Positions 1 to 8,459 of a stretch of 54,343 bases of DNA are shown piece after piece. The number at the start of each line of letters is the position of its first letter. The first letter of the stretch is position 1. This DNA is from Streptomyces africanus (GTDB lineage: Bacteria; Actinomycetota; Actinomycetes; Streptomycetales; Streptomycetaceae): contig NZ_MUKA01000076.1 in NCBI RefSeq assembly GCF_002150735.1, positions 230-54,572 on the forward strand, in the 5' to 3' direction. The position numbers and the translations under genes were made by a program. The notes under the pieces are model-generated. The model was not told where the DNA came from. It worked only from the letters and a program-made list of their open reading frames with translations, and searched no databases.

Positions 1-987
1 CGCGACGACGGCTACCAGCCGCCCAAGGCGGTCGAGGAGGCCCGCAGACTCGTCGAGCAGGAGAAGGTCTTCGCCGTCTTCCAGACCCTGGGCACCCCGT
101 CCACGGCCGCCGTGTGGGACTACCTCGACAAGCGGAAGGTGCCGCAGCCTTTCGTCGCCACCGGCGCCTCCGTCTGGGGTACGGACCACAAGCACCCGTG
201 GACCACCGGCTGGCAGCCCAACTACGTCGCCGAGGCACGCGTGTACGCCAAATACCTCAAGGAGAAGAAGCCGAAGGCCGAGGTCGCCGTCCTCTACCAG
301 AACGACGACTTCGGCAAGGACCTGCTGGGCGGGTTCAAGAAGGCCGTCGCCGGCAGCGGCATCAAGGTGGTCGCCGAGGAGAGCTACGAGGTCACCGACC
401 CCTCCGTCTCGGCGCAGATGACGAGCCTCGCCCGGTCCGAGGCGGATGTGCTGCTCGACGTCACCACGCCGAAGTTCGGCAGCCAGGCCCTCGCCGCCGA
501 TGCCAAGAACACCCGGTGGAACCCGCTGCACATCGTGAACAACGTGTCCTCGTCCGCCACCGTGCTGAAGCCCGTCGGGTTCAAGAATGTCCAGGGCGTG
601 GTCTCGGCGACCTACTTCAAGGACCCCGCCGACCCGCGGTGGGCGGACGACGCGGAGATGAAGACGTACCGGGAAGCGCTGCGCAAGTACGCCCCCGGCT
701 CCGACCCGGCCAACCAGTTCAATGCCTACGGCTGGGCCGCCGCCTCCAGCCTGCACAAGGCCCTGGACGCGATGAGGTGCCCGACCAGGGAGGGGCTGCG
801 GGACGCGGTGCGCAACCTCGCGGACGTCAAGGTGGACATGCTGCTCCCCGGTGTCACCCTCTCCACCGGACCCGATGACGCCTTCCCGATCGAGACGATG
901 CAGCTGATGCGGTTCAAGGGCGAGCGGTGGAGGCTGTTCGGCAAGCCGGTGGACACCCGCAAGGAGTTCGGCCCGCTGGCGAAGTGA
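1..987 (+). CDS. ABC transporter substrate-binding protein, Leu/Ile/Val type (5' end outside window)
   Basis: The frame is open from base 1, so the GTG at 112 is internal and the true start lies upstream. The visible part (about 328 residues) has the two-lobed periplasmic-binding-protein type I pattern of the Leu/Ile/Val-binding family: a segment reading FAVFQTLGTPSTAAVWDYL, then VAVLYQNDDFGKDLLGGFK, SEADVLLDVTTPKFGSQAL and a C-terminal PIETMQLMRFKGERW. Such lipoproteins deliver branched-chain amino acids, or in many actinobacteria aromatic acids or amides, to an ABC permease. The signal peptide is not visible and no permease gene follows, so its partners must lie upstream or elsewhere. The ligand is unknown. 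Confidence 0.88.
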   Translation, partial: RDDGYQPPKAVEEARRLVEQEKVFAVFQTLGTPSTAAVWDYLDKRKVPQPFVATGASVWGTDHKHPWTTGWQPNYVAEARVYAKYLKEKKPKAEVAVLYQNDDFGKDLLGGFKKAVAGSGIKVVAEESYEVTDPSVSAQMTSLARSEADVLLDVTTPKFGSQALAADAKNTRWNPLHIVNNVSSSATVLKPVGFKNVQGVVSATYFKDPADPRWADDAEMKTYREALRKYAPGSDPANQFNAYGWAAASSLHKALDAMRCPTREGLRDAVRNLADVKVDMLLPGVTLSTGPDDAFPIETMQLMRFKGERWRLFGKPVDTRKEFGPLAK

Positions 988-1055
988 GCGGGCTTCCATA
1001 GGCTTACAAGGTCAGCAGGAAACATCGGCGACCGAGCACACGGTGGTGTCCAGCG

Positions 1056-3485
1056 GTGGAGAAGCCGACGGAGCTCAGCGAAAGCCACGACGATCCGTTC
1101 GCCCTGCACCTCGCCGCCCTGGTGGTGCTCGACGACCGGGGCGTAGTGGTCGGCTGGAACCGGCGGGCTCAGGAGCTGCTCGGCCATCCGGACACAGCCG
1201 TGATCGGTCGTCACGCGTGCGAGGTCCTCGTCGATCCTCGTGATCTGCCGGCCGTCACCGAGGCCGCGGCGAAGTGCAGGAGAGCCGGCGGCTGGTTCGG
1301 CGTACTCACACTGCGCCACCGCGACGGGCAGCTCGTGGAGCTGGGGCTCAGGGCCCACGAGCTGTCACGCGGTGACCGGGGCCGTGAGTGGTTTCTTGCG
1401 GGGGCACCCGCGGATGACGTCCTCGAATGGCAAAGGGACCGCGCGGTTCTCGACGGTCTGTACCGCCAGTGCCCGATCGGCTTGGTCGTCCACGGCCCCG
1501 ACCAGAGGATTCTCCGGGTCAACCGGGCCATCGAACGGTTCAGCGGCGTCCCGGCAGCGGACTTCCGGGGAATGTCCACCGGCCGGATGCTCCTCTCCGA
1601 CGACGCGCGCAAGGCCGTGGACCGTGTGCGCCAGGTGATGCAGACCGGCAGACCCCTGGTCTACTCCGAGCAGTTCGTTCGCCTGGAGCAGGATCCGGCA
1701 CGAGAGCGGGTCGCGTTGGTCTCGTCCTTCCGGATGGAGGATCCCTCCGGCCGCGTCCTGGGCGTGGCCGAGATGATCGAGGACATCACCGACCGCCATC
1801 GGGCCCAGCGTCGGCTCGCGCTCCTCGACCAGGTGGGCAGCCGTATCGGAACCACGCTCGACGTGGCCGAGACCGCCCGGGAACTGGCCGAAGTGATGGT
1901 GCCTCACCTCGCCGACCATGCGTCGGTGGACCTGCTTCAGGCGGTGACGCGCGGTGAGGAACCGACGCGCGCCGGGGCAGGGCCCGTGGTCCGGCTGGGG
2001 ACCTGCAGCGTCGGTGCCCAGCAACCCGGTCCGCCCCACCCCGAGGGCAAGCCCGTGGAGTTCGGGCCCGACACACCGCAGGCCGGATGCCTGACCGAGG
2101 GCCGGCCCGTCCTGGAGCCGGTTCTCCCGCCCGGCTGGGTCTCGGCGGCAGGCCGTCAGGGGGCCCAGGCTCCGGACCTGAGCGCCCACTCCCTGATCGT
2201 GGTACCTCTGGCCGCGCGTGGCCTGGTGCTCGGCGTGATGACCCTGTGGCGCTCGCGCCGCCCCGACGCCTTCGAGGCGGACGATCTCACCCTCGCTCAG
2301 GAACTCGCCTCGCGCGCCGCCGTCGCCATCGACAACGCCCGGCGCTTCACCCAGCAGCAGCAGACCGCGTTCACCCTGCAGAGCAGCCTTCTGCCCCGTT
2401 CCGTTCCGGACCAGCCGGCCGTCGAGGTGGCCCTGCGGTACCTGCCGGCCAGCGCGGGCCCGGGTCTGGGCGGCGACTGGTTCGACGTCATTCCCCTGTC
2501 CGGGGCCCGGGTCGCCCTCGTCGTCGGCGACGTCGTGGGACGCGGCATCCATGCCGCCGCCACCATGGGCCGGCTGCGCACCGCCGTCCACACGCTCGCC
2601 AGCCTCGACCTGGAACCGGACGAGGTCCTCTCCCGCCTCGACGACCTGGTCGACCTGCTGGCGGCCGAACAGGAAGCAGTCGGCGAACGGCCCGTGGGCG
2701 AGCAGGTCGTCGGCGCCACGTGCCTGTACGCCGTGTACGACCCGGTCTCCGGACGCTGCTCCGTGGCCCGCGCCGGTCATCCGCCGCCGGTGGTGACCGC
2801 TCCGGACGGCCAGGTGGCCCTGCTCGACCTGCCCGCCGGCCCACCGCTCGGCCTGGGCGGCCTGCCCTTCGAGGCCCGGGACATCGAACTGGCCGAGGGA
2901 AGCCTGCTGTGCCTGTACACCAACGGAATCATCGGTGAGCGCCACCTCGATGCCGACATCGGCCTGACGAAGCTGTGTGCGGCGCTCGCCCGCCCCGCGG
3001 GCGCGCTGGAGCGCACCTGCCAAGCGGTGGTCGACGCACTGGTGCCCTCACGGCCCAGGGACGACGTCGTCCTGCTGATCGCCCGCACCCGCATGCTGCC
3101 ACCGGACCATGTCGCCTCCTGGCGTCTGCCGCCGGAGCCTGCCAGCGCCGGCCAGGCCAGGGCTTTGATCTCGGCCAAGCTGACCGAGTGGGGGCTGGAG
3201 CACTTGGCGTTCACCACCGAGTTGGTCGCCAGCGAACTGGTCACCAACGTCTATCGCTACGCCGGCGGCCCCGCGACCCTACGGCTGATCCGTGAGCAGT
3301 GTCTGGTGTGCGAGGTCAGCGACACCAGCCACACCTCACCACACCTGCGCCACGCCCGTACGACCGACGAGGGCGGGCGCGGCCTGTTCCTGGTGGCCCA
3401 GATGACCGAACGCTGGGGTACCCGCTACACCCGCGACGGCAAGACCGTGTGGACCGAACAACCGCTGACCGGCACGCCCGTCTGA
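1056..3485 (+). CDS. PAS-GAF-SpoIIE protein serine phosphatase with C-terminal HATPase domain
   Basis: 809 residues from a GTG start. Two PAS-like sensor segments (about residues 20-125 and 135-250) precede a GAF domain (about 260-440). A PP2C/SpoIIE phosphatase domain follows (about 455-675) with the metal-binding motifs GGDWFDV near residue 470, VVGDVVGRGIHAA and RDDVVLL. The C-terminal anti-sigma-type HATPase domain (about 690-800) has the N-box ELVTNVYRYAGG and G-box DEGGRGLFLV. This arrangement is common in Streptomyces and suggests a switch that both phosphorylates and dephosphorylates STAS anti-sigma antagonists in response to a sensed signal. No sigma factor or antagonist gene is adjacent, so the target is unknown. 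It appears monocistronic. Confidence 0.92.
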   Translation: MEKPTELSESHDDPFALHLAALVVLDDRGVVVGWNRRAQELLGHPDTAVIGRHACEVLVDPRDLPAVTEAAAKCRRAGGWFGVLTLRHRDGQLVELGLRAHELSRGDRGREWFLAGAPADDVLEWQRDRAVLDGLYRQCPIGLVVHGPDQRILRVNRAIERFSGVPAADFRGMSTGRMLLSDDARKAVDRVRQVMQTGRPLVYSEQFVRLEQDPARERVALVSSFRMEDPSGRVLGVAEMIEDITDRHRAQRRLALLDQVGSRIGTTLDVAETARELAEVMVPHLADHASVDLLQAVTRGEEPTRAGAGPVVRLGTCSVGAQQPGPPHPEGKPVEFGPDTPQAGCLTEGRPVLEPVLPPGWVSAAGRQGAQAPDLSAHSLIVVPLAARGLVLGVMTLWRSRRPDAFEADDLTLAQELASRAAVAIDNARRFTQQQQTAFTLQSSLLPRSVPDQPAVEVALRYLPASAGPGLGGDWFDVIPLSGARVALVVGDVVGRGIHAAATMGRLRTAVHTLASLDLEPDEVLSRLDDLVDLLAAEQEAVGERPVGEQVVGATCLYAVYDPVSGRCSVARAGHPPPVVTAPDGQVALLDLPAGPPLGLGGLPFEARDIELAEGSLLCLYTNGIIGERHLDADIGLTKLCAALARPAGALERTCQAVVDALVPSRPRDDVVLLIARTRMLPPDHVASWRLPPEPASAGQARALISAKLTEWGLEHLAFTTELVASELVTNVYRYAGGPATLRLIREQCLVCEVSDTSHTSPHLRHARTTDEGGRGLFLVAQMTERWGTRYTRDGKTVWTEQPLTGTPV

Positions 3486-3503
3486 CCGTCTCGGGCCGCG
3501 GCC

Positions 3504-3540
3504 GGCGCGGGAGGCCGCCCGGAGCCGGCCCGCCCGCGCC
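3504..3540. terminator. Possible bidirectional terminator
   Basis: GGCGCGGG (3504-3511) and CCCGCGCC (3533-3540) form an 8-bp stem in the 62-base gap between the convergent phosphatase and symporter genes. The loop is long and there is no T tract, as is usual in Streptomyces, so the call is weak. Confidence 0.35.
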
Positions 3541-3547
3541 GCCGTGG

Positions 3548-5164
3548 TCATTCGGCCGCGGCGAGCAGCCGTGCCTCGCTCTCCTCGTACAGGCGCCGCT
3601 GCACATGGCTGTCGGCGGCCCGGCGACGGTGGTCCAGACGGCTGCCCAGCCAGCCCGCGAGGTAGCCGAACGGGATGGAGACCAGCCCGGTGGACTGCAT
3701 GGGGAACAGGTCGAAGTCGGCATGCGGGAAGACGGCGGACGGCGTGCCCGAAACGGCCCTGGAGAAGACCATGAGCAGCAACGCGCAGGCGGCGCCGCCG
3801 TAGAGGGTGGCGAGCAGGCCGGTGCGCGTGAACCCTCGCCAGAACAGGGAGTAGGTGAGCGCGGGTGCCACCGCCGAAGCCCCGATGCAGATGGCCAGCG
3901 TGGTCAGCACGCCGACGTCCCAGTTCTGCACCACGGTGGCGAGCCCGATGGCGACGATCCCCACGGCCACGCTCGTCCACGCCGCCACCGTCATCTCGGT
4001 ACGCGGCTCGGCCTGTCCCCGCCGCACCGCATGGGCGAACAGGTCGTGGGCGAGTGACGAAGCCGCGGCCAGGGTCATCCCCGCGACGGACGACAGCAGG
4101 GTGATGAACACCATGCCTGCCACGGCCGAGTACAGGATCGTCGCGCCCGCCGAGCCGGGCGCCCCGCCGAGCACCTGGGGCAGCATGAGCACCGAAGTCC
4201 TGCCGTGCGGGTCGGCCGCGGTGATGTACCGCGATCCCACCAGGGCCGCCGCGCCCGTACCCATGACGATCACGAGCAGGCAGAACGTGGTGACCGTGCC
4301 GACCGCCCAAGACATGGAGCGACGCACGGCCGGTACGTCCTGTGCGGAGTACAGGCGCATCGTGATGTGCGGCAGGCAGGCCACGCCGAGGATGACGGTG
4401 ATCTGGAGACTGACGAAGTCAAGCCGGCCACCGGTGGAAGTGCCGAGCTGCAGACCCTGCTGAAGGTAGGCGGGGCCCGCGCCGCTGCCGTGCTGGGCGG
4501 CCCTGAGGATGTCGCCGGGGCTCCAGTCGAAGCGTTTGAGCACGAGAGCGGCGACGACGATGCTGGTGCCGAGCAGGAGCACGATCTTGATCATCTGAAT
4601 GAGCGCGGTGCCCCGCATCCCTCCGATCGCCGCATAGATGATCATCAGTGTGCCGACGATGACGATGGACGCAGTCCTGGCGCCCGCCGCGTGCGGGATG
4701 TCAAGGATGAAGGTGAGCAGCGACCCGGCCCCGGAGAGCTGGACGACCAGGAAAGGAAGGGTGGCCGAGAGTGTCACCAGGCAGGCCGCGATACGCACGG
4801 CCCGTCCGGGCATGTTGCGGGCCAGGACGTCGCCCATGGTGAACCTGCCCGCGTTGCGCAGGGGTTCGGCCAGCAGGAACATCAGCAGCACCAGGGACAG
4901 GGCGGTGCTGACGGCGAGGACGTAGCCGTCGTACCCGGTGAGCGCGATGATTCCGGTGGTGCTCAGCACCGTGGCGGCGGAGATGTAGTCGCCCGCGATC
5001 GCCAGGCCGTTCTTGAGCGGGGTGAGCGACAGGTAGCCGGTGTAGAAGTTCGCCAGGTCGTCGCGGTCCGGTCCCGCCATGACGCACATCAGGAGCGTGA
5101 CGGTGACCAGCGTGGTGAACAGGACCAGGACGAGGGCCTGTGTCCCGGAGTCGAAATCGTTCAT
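3548..5164 (-). CDS. actP: Sodium/solute symporter, cation-acetate symporter type
   Basis: 538 residues from the ATG at 5164, giving MNDFDSGTQALVLVLFTTLV. About 13 hydrophobic segments run along the protein, and the SSS-family stretch DDLANFYTGYLSLTPLKNGL followed by AIAGDYISAATVLSTTG is characteristic of the ActP branch, which imports acetate and other short monocarboxylates with Na+. The frame stays open upstream of the chosen start, but the start overlaps the stop of the DUF485 gene by 4 bases (ATGA), which fixes it. The pair corresponds to the yjcH-actP arrangement of E. coli. The substrate could be another small monocarboxylate such as pyruvate or propionate. Confidence 0.85.
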   Translation of the reverse strand: MNDFDSGTQALVLVLFTTLVTVTLLMCVMAGPDRDDLANFYTGYLSLTPLKNGLAIAGDYISAATVLSTTGIIALTGYDGYVLAVSTALSLVLLMFLLAEPLRNAGRFTMGDVLARNMPGRAVRIAACLVTLSATLPFLVVQLSGAGSLLTFILDIPHAAGARTASIVIVGTLMIIYAAIGGMRGTALIQMIKIVLLLGTSIVVAALVLKRFDWSPGDILRAAQHGSGAGPAYLQQGLQLGTSTGGRLDFVSLQITVILGVACLPHITMRLYSAQDVPAVRRSMSWAVGTVTTFCLLVIVMGTGAAALVGSRYITAADPHGRTSVLMLPQVLGGAPGSAGATILYSAVAGMVFITLLSSVAGMTLAAASSLAHDLFAHAVRRGQAEPRTEMTVAAWTSVAVGIVAIGLATVVQNWDVGVLTTLAICIGASAVAPALTYSLFWRGFTRTGLLATLYGGAACALLLMVFSRAVSGTPSAVFPHADFDLFPMQSTGLVSIPFGYLAGWLGSRLDHRRRAADSHVQRRLYEESEARLLAAAE

Positions 5165-5616
5165 CTCGCCGTCCCCGCGTGCCGGCCGGCGGGGACCGCC
5201 CGCTCCTCCCTGACGGCGCGGGCCAACGGATCCACAGAGCGTCGTGCGCTGCGCCCGTACCAGAAGACCGCCGCGAAGGTGACGACGAGTTGGAGGACGC
5301 CCAAGGCCATGCCCAGGCTCAGCTCTCCGGTGACCTTCGATCCCATCAGGGCGGGCGCGTAGCAGGACAACACGACATACACCACGAAGGACCCGAGCGC
5401 GGTGAGCGTGGAGGTCCTCCGGAGCAGGCGGTAGGCCGAGCGGAGGGCGGCGAGGTCGGCGTCTTCGCGATGGGTCTCGTACGCGTAGGGGGAGTAGGGG
5501 GCGTCCCAAGGGGCTTGCCACCCGTACGCGTCGTATCGCGGTGCGTCGTGCCCGTACGACTCCGGCCATCCCGTAGGTGCTGAGGTCGGGTACCGGTTCT
5601 CGTCTGCGTATGTCAT
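5161..5616 (-). CDS. DUF485 (YjcH-like) membrane protein, symporter partner
   Basis: 151 residues. I chose the ATG at 5616 because GGAAGG lies 8-9 bases upstream; a longer form from 5685 would add 23 basic residues with no ribosome site. The N-terminal 75 residues are Tyr/Pro-rich and probably cytoplasmic (for example APRYDAYGWQAPWDAPYSPY). Two membrane segments follow, around STLTALGSFVVYVVLSCYAP and LGMALGVLQLVVTFAAVFWY, the DUF485 pattern. DUF485 proteins are nearly always encoded with ActP-type symporters, and here the two are translationally coupled. The Tyr/Pro-rich extension is longer than in enterobacterial YjcH. Confidence 0.85.
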   Translation of the reverse strand: MTYADENRYPTSAPTGWPESYGHDAPRYDAYGWQAPWDAPYSPYAYETHREDADLAALRSAYRLLRRTSTLTALGSFVVYVVLSCYAPALMGSKVTGELSLGMALGVLQLVVTFAAVFWYGRSARRSVDPLARAVREERAVPAGRHAGTAR

Positions 5617-5635
5617 CGCCTGGCCTTCCACTGCG

Positions 5636-5649
5636 GCACGGATCCGTGC
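5636..5649. promoter_or_regulatory. 14-bp perfect palindrome upstream of the DUF485-symporter pair
   Basis: GCACGGATCCGTGC lies 20 bases upstream of the DUF485 start codon, within the 145-base gap before the ABM gene. Its position would suit a repressor site in the leader of the transporter operon, but no regulator gene is adjacent and chance cannot be excluded. Confidence 0.35.
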
Positions 5650-5761
5650 GGTGAACGGGAAAGGATGCTTCAGGCGGCGCACCATACCGACTGGTTGGAA
5701 TGCCTGTAAGTCTGCCGTAGGTCACATTTCGGCCATGAGCCGACCACACCAGCAGACTGTC

Positions 5762-6094
5762 TTACCCCTGCTCGTCGACGGCCATCTCGCCCAGGAGCGA
5801 CCAGTCGTCCTGCGGAACGTTCGCGTTCACGATGCGGGGTGTCTCGGCCAGATGGGGCGGCAAGGTCTGCTGCGCGGTCCTGAAGTGCGCCGACTGCACG
5901 TGAGCGGCGCCTGCTTCGTCATCGCGGAAGGCCTCGACCAGGACGTACTCCGTGGGGTCCGTCAGGCTTCGCGACCAGTCGAACCAGAGGCAGCCGGGCT
6001 CTCGGCGCGTGGCTTCGGTGAAGTCGGCGGTGATGTCCGGCCACCGGTCGGCATGCTCGGGACGGACCCGGAACTTGGCGGTGATGAAGATCAT
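5762..6094 (-). CDS. Antibiotic biosynthesis monooxygenase (ABM/YgiN-type) domain protein
   Basis: 110 residues forming a single dimeric alpha/beta-barrel ABM domain: MIFITAKFRVRPEHADRW at the N-terminus, then PGCLWFDWSRSLTDPTEYVLVEAF and HVQSAHFRTAQQTLPPHL. Proteins of this size act on quinols or related aromatic compounds, or are stress-linked proteins of unknown activity. It lies between the symporter pair and a Zn-dependent alcohol dehydrogenase on the same strand, 76 bases after the latter's stop codon, and may be co-transcribed with it. The substrate cannot be inferred. Confidence 0.8.
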   Translation of the reverse strand: MIFITAKFRVRPEHADRWPDITADFTEATRREPGCLWFDWSRSLTDPTEYVLVEAFRDDEAGAAHVQSAHFRTAQQTLPPHLAETPRIVNANVPQDDWSLLGEMAVDEQG

Positions 6095-6170
6095 CAGCCT
6101 TCCTGTCTCCTGGTGAGGCGTGGTGACAAGACCGTACGACGTCAGCCGCGCATGGGCAGCTCACCCGCGG

Positions 6171-7223
6171 TCAGCGGGTGGGATCGAGGAGGATCTTGCG
6201 CACGCCGTCGGAGCGGTCCGCGAACAGTTCGTACGCCGCCGGGCCTTCCGAGAGGGCGAAGCGGTGGGAGACGACCACCTCCGGCTTGATCCGGCCGGCA
6301 CGGGTCAGGGCGATCAGGGGAGGGAGTTCGTAGTGCACCGAGCACAGTCCGATGGCGAACTCCAGTTCCTTGACCTGCGCCAGCCCCATGTGGAAAGGGA
6401 ACGCCTTGCTCTGGCTGACCCCGATGACGCTGACCCGGCCGGCCTGCCGGACGGCCTTGAGGGCGAGTTCGATGGTGGCGTCCGAGCCCACGGCCTCCAC
6501 CACGGCGTCCGGCCCGCGTCCGCCGGTCATCTCCCGAACGGCCGTCCGCGCGTCCTCGCCCTCGACCGGCTCGACACCCAGGGTGGCGGCGAAAGCCCGG
6601 CGTTCCGCGACCAGGTCCGCGCCCAGCACCCGCGCGGCGCCCATCGCGAAGGCGCCCTGGGCGGCCATGAGACCGACCGGACCGAGCCCGACGACCAGGA
6701 CCGTCTCACCGGGCCGGATGCGGGCACGGCGGCAGCCGTACCAGGCCGTGGGGGCGTTGTCCGTCAGGACGACTGCGGCCTCGTCGGAGATGTCCTCGGG
6801 CAGGTGCACCAGATTGACGTCGGCGTACGGCACCGCGAGGGCCTGGGCCTGGCTGCCCTGAAGCTGCGGGCTCACCCCGTAGCAGAGTTCCGTGCTGGAC
6901 TTGGCGCGTTCGCACCGGGCGGTGAATCCGGCCGCGCACGACCGGCACTCGGCACAGCCGACCGAGGCCGGCACCAGAACCCGGTCGCCGGGCTTGAACC
7001 GGGTGACCTGGTCGCCGGTGTCGGCCACCACACCGACGCACTCGTGTCCCGGTGTGTAGCCCAGCTCCGGGCTGAACGGGTTGCCGTGGTAGATGTGCAG
7101 GTCGCTGCCGCAGATGCCGGCCGTGGTCACCTGGACGACCGCATCGGTGGGGTTGGTGACGGCGGGCTCGGGGACGTCCCCGTAGCGGATGTCGTGACGT
7201 CCGTGGTAGCTCAGTGCTTTCAC
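6171..7223 (-). CDS. Zinc-dependent alcohol dehydrogenase, MDR superfamily
   Basis: 350 residues. The catalytic zinc ligands are in GICGSDLH (about residue 38) and GHECVG. The structural zinc site is complete, with four Cys in GCAECRSCAAGFTARC. The Rossmann motif VLVVGLGPVGLMAA sits mid-protein. The sequence resembles the glutathione-independent formaldehyde / threonine-dehydrogenase-like branch of medium-chain dehydrogenases, which oxidise alcohols with NAD(P)+. It starts 25 bases downstream of the stop of the upstream MDR gene, so the two are probably one operon. The substrate is unknown. Confidence 0.88.
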   Translation of the reverse strand: MKALSYHGRHDIRYGDVPEPAVTNPTDAVVQVTTAGICGSDLHIYHGNPFSPELGYTPGHECVGVVADTGDQVTRFKPGDRVLVPASVGCAECRSCAAGFTARCERAKSSTELCYGVSPQLQGSQAQALAVPYADVNLVHLPEDISDEAAVVLTDNAPTAWYGCRRARIRPGETVLVVGLGPVGLMAAQGAFAMGAARVLGADLVAERRAFAATLGVEPVEGEDARTAVREMTGGRGPDAVVEAVGSDATIELALKAVRQAGRVSVIGVSQSKAFPFHMGLAQVKELEFAIGLCSVHYELPPLIALTRAGRIKPEVVVSHRFALSEGPAAYELFADRSDGVRKILLDPTR

Positions 7224-7248
7224 CGGATTCCTCCCTCCCTGCGCCCGG

Positions 7249-8256
7249 TCAGTCCGCGATCTTCAGCACGAGCTTGCCGTGGTTCTCGCCACGGAAGAGC
7301 CGCATCAGGGTGTCGGGGAACGCCGCCACGCCGCCGGACACCACGTCCTCCAGGGACGTCAGCCGGCCCTCTGCGCGCCATGCGGCCAGTTGAGCGATGC
7401 CTTCGGCGTACCGGTCGGCGTAGTCGAACACCACCATGCCCGTCATGGAGGCGCGGTTCACCAGCAGCGACAGGTAGTTGCCGGGGCCTTGCGGTGCCGT
7501 GCTGTTGTACTGGGAGATCGCGCCGCACACGACGATGCGGGCACCGCGCGCCAGCCGCAGCAGCACGGCGTCCAGAACCTCACCGCCGACGTTGTCGAAG
7601 TACACGTCGACGCCGTCGGGGGCGTGCTCGCGCAGCGCCTTGCGGATGTCCTCCTTCTGGTAGTCGATCGCGGCGTCGAAGCCGAACTCGTCGACCACCA
7701 GCCGGCACTTGGACTCGCCGCCGGCGATGCCGATGACCCGGCAGCCCAGGATCTTGGCGATCTGCCCGACGACACTGCCGACCGCCCCCGCCGCTCCGGA
7801 GACGACGACGGTCTGACCGGGCTCGGGACGCCCGATGTCGATCAGGCCGAAGTAGGCCGTCAGGCCCGACATGCCGAGAGTGCCGAGATAGGTCGGCAAG
7901 GGGGCGGCCTCCGGGTCGACCTTGGTCACGTCGCGGCCGTCCGACACGCAGAACTCCTGCACGCCGAACGAGCCCGACACGTGGTCGCCGACCGCGAACC
8001 CGGAATGCCGGGAGGCGATCACCCTTCCCACCGCTCCGGCGCGCATCACCTCACCGATCTCCACCGGCCGGATGTAGGACCGGCCCGCGTTCATCCAGCC
8101 GCGCATCGCCGGGTCGATCGACAGGCAGAGCACCTGCACCAGGAATTCCCCGTCGCCCGGCTCCCCTGCCGGCTCCTCGACGTGCTCCCAGTCGGTGGGC
8201 CGCGGCTCGCCCACGGGACGTGCGGCCAGACGCACCTGGTGGTTGATTCTGCTCAT
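7249..8256 (-). CDS. NADP-dependent oxidoreductase, zinc-free MDR (CurA / leukotriene B4 dehydrogenase type)
   Basis: 335 residues from the ATG at 8256, which has AAGGAG about 9 bases upstream; the open frame runs much further but only as the shadow of the next gene. Features are MSRINHQVRLAARPVGEPRP, LSIDPAMRGWM, the nucleotide-binding VVVSGAAGAVGSVVGQIAK and VDVYFDNVGGEVLDAVL. There are no zinc ligands. Family members reduce the double bond of alpha,beta-unsaturated ketones with NADPH. A TetR-like operator lies 56-71 bases upstream of the start, so the gene and the downstream alcohol dehydrogenase are probably induced by a reactive enone or xenobiotic. Confidence 0.9.
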   Translation of the reverse strand: MSRINHQVRLAARPVGEPRPTDWEHVEEPAGEPGDGEFLVQVLCLSIDPAMRGWMNAGRSYIRPVEIGEVMRAGAVGRVIASRHSGFAVGDHVSGSFGVQEFCVSDGRDVTKVDPEAAPLPTYLGTLGMSGLTAYFGLIDIGRPEPGQTVVVSGAAGAVGSVVGQIAKILGCRVIGIAGGESKCRLVVDEFGFDAAIDYQKEDIRKALREHAPDGVDVYFDNVGGEVLDAVLLRLARGARIVVCGAISQYNSTAPQGPGNYLSLLVNRASMTGMVVFDYADRYAEGIAQLAAWRAEGRLTSLEDVVSGGVAAFPDTLMRLFRGENHGKLVLKIAD

Positions 8257-8311
8257 CTCCGGCGGCTCCTTCGACGGTCGCGGGTCGCGTACCGGCCCCG
8301 TGCGCCTGACA

Positions 8312-8327
8312 TACCGGCCGGTCGGTA
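8312..8327. promoter_or_regulatory. TetR-type operator upstream of the enone reductase
   Basis: TACCGGCCGGTCGGTA is an imperfect 16-bp palindrome with TACCG/CGGTA ends and a perfect ACCGGCCGGT part. It resembles the ACCGACCGGTCGGT-type sites of TetR regulators that control NADP-dependent oxidoreductase genes. No TetR gene is adjacent. Confidence 0.5.
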
Positions 8328-8411
8328 CGAGCGGTGAGCGTACGGTGCCGTCCCGTCGGAGGCAAGAGGGGCCCGGTGTGGTGTGACCGGTGACGCTGCG
8401 GTGCGAGAAGG

Positions 8412-8444
8412 GGCCGGCCCGGAGCGCGGGCTCCGGAACCGGCC
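8412..8444 (-). terminator. Terminator downstream of dctA
   Basis: Two stacked stems: outer GGCCGG (8412-8417) / CCGGCC (8439-8444) and inner CCGGAGC (8419-8425) / GCTCCGG (8430-8436) around a 4-base loop, just after the dctA stop codon. Confidence 0.6.
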
Positions 8445-8459
8445 GTGGGGGAGGGCGCG

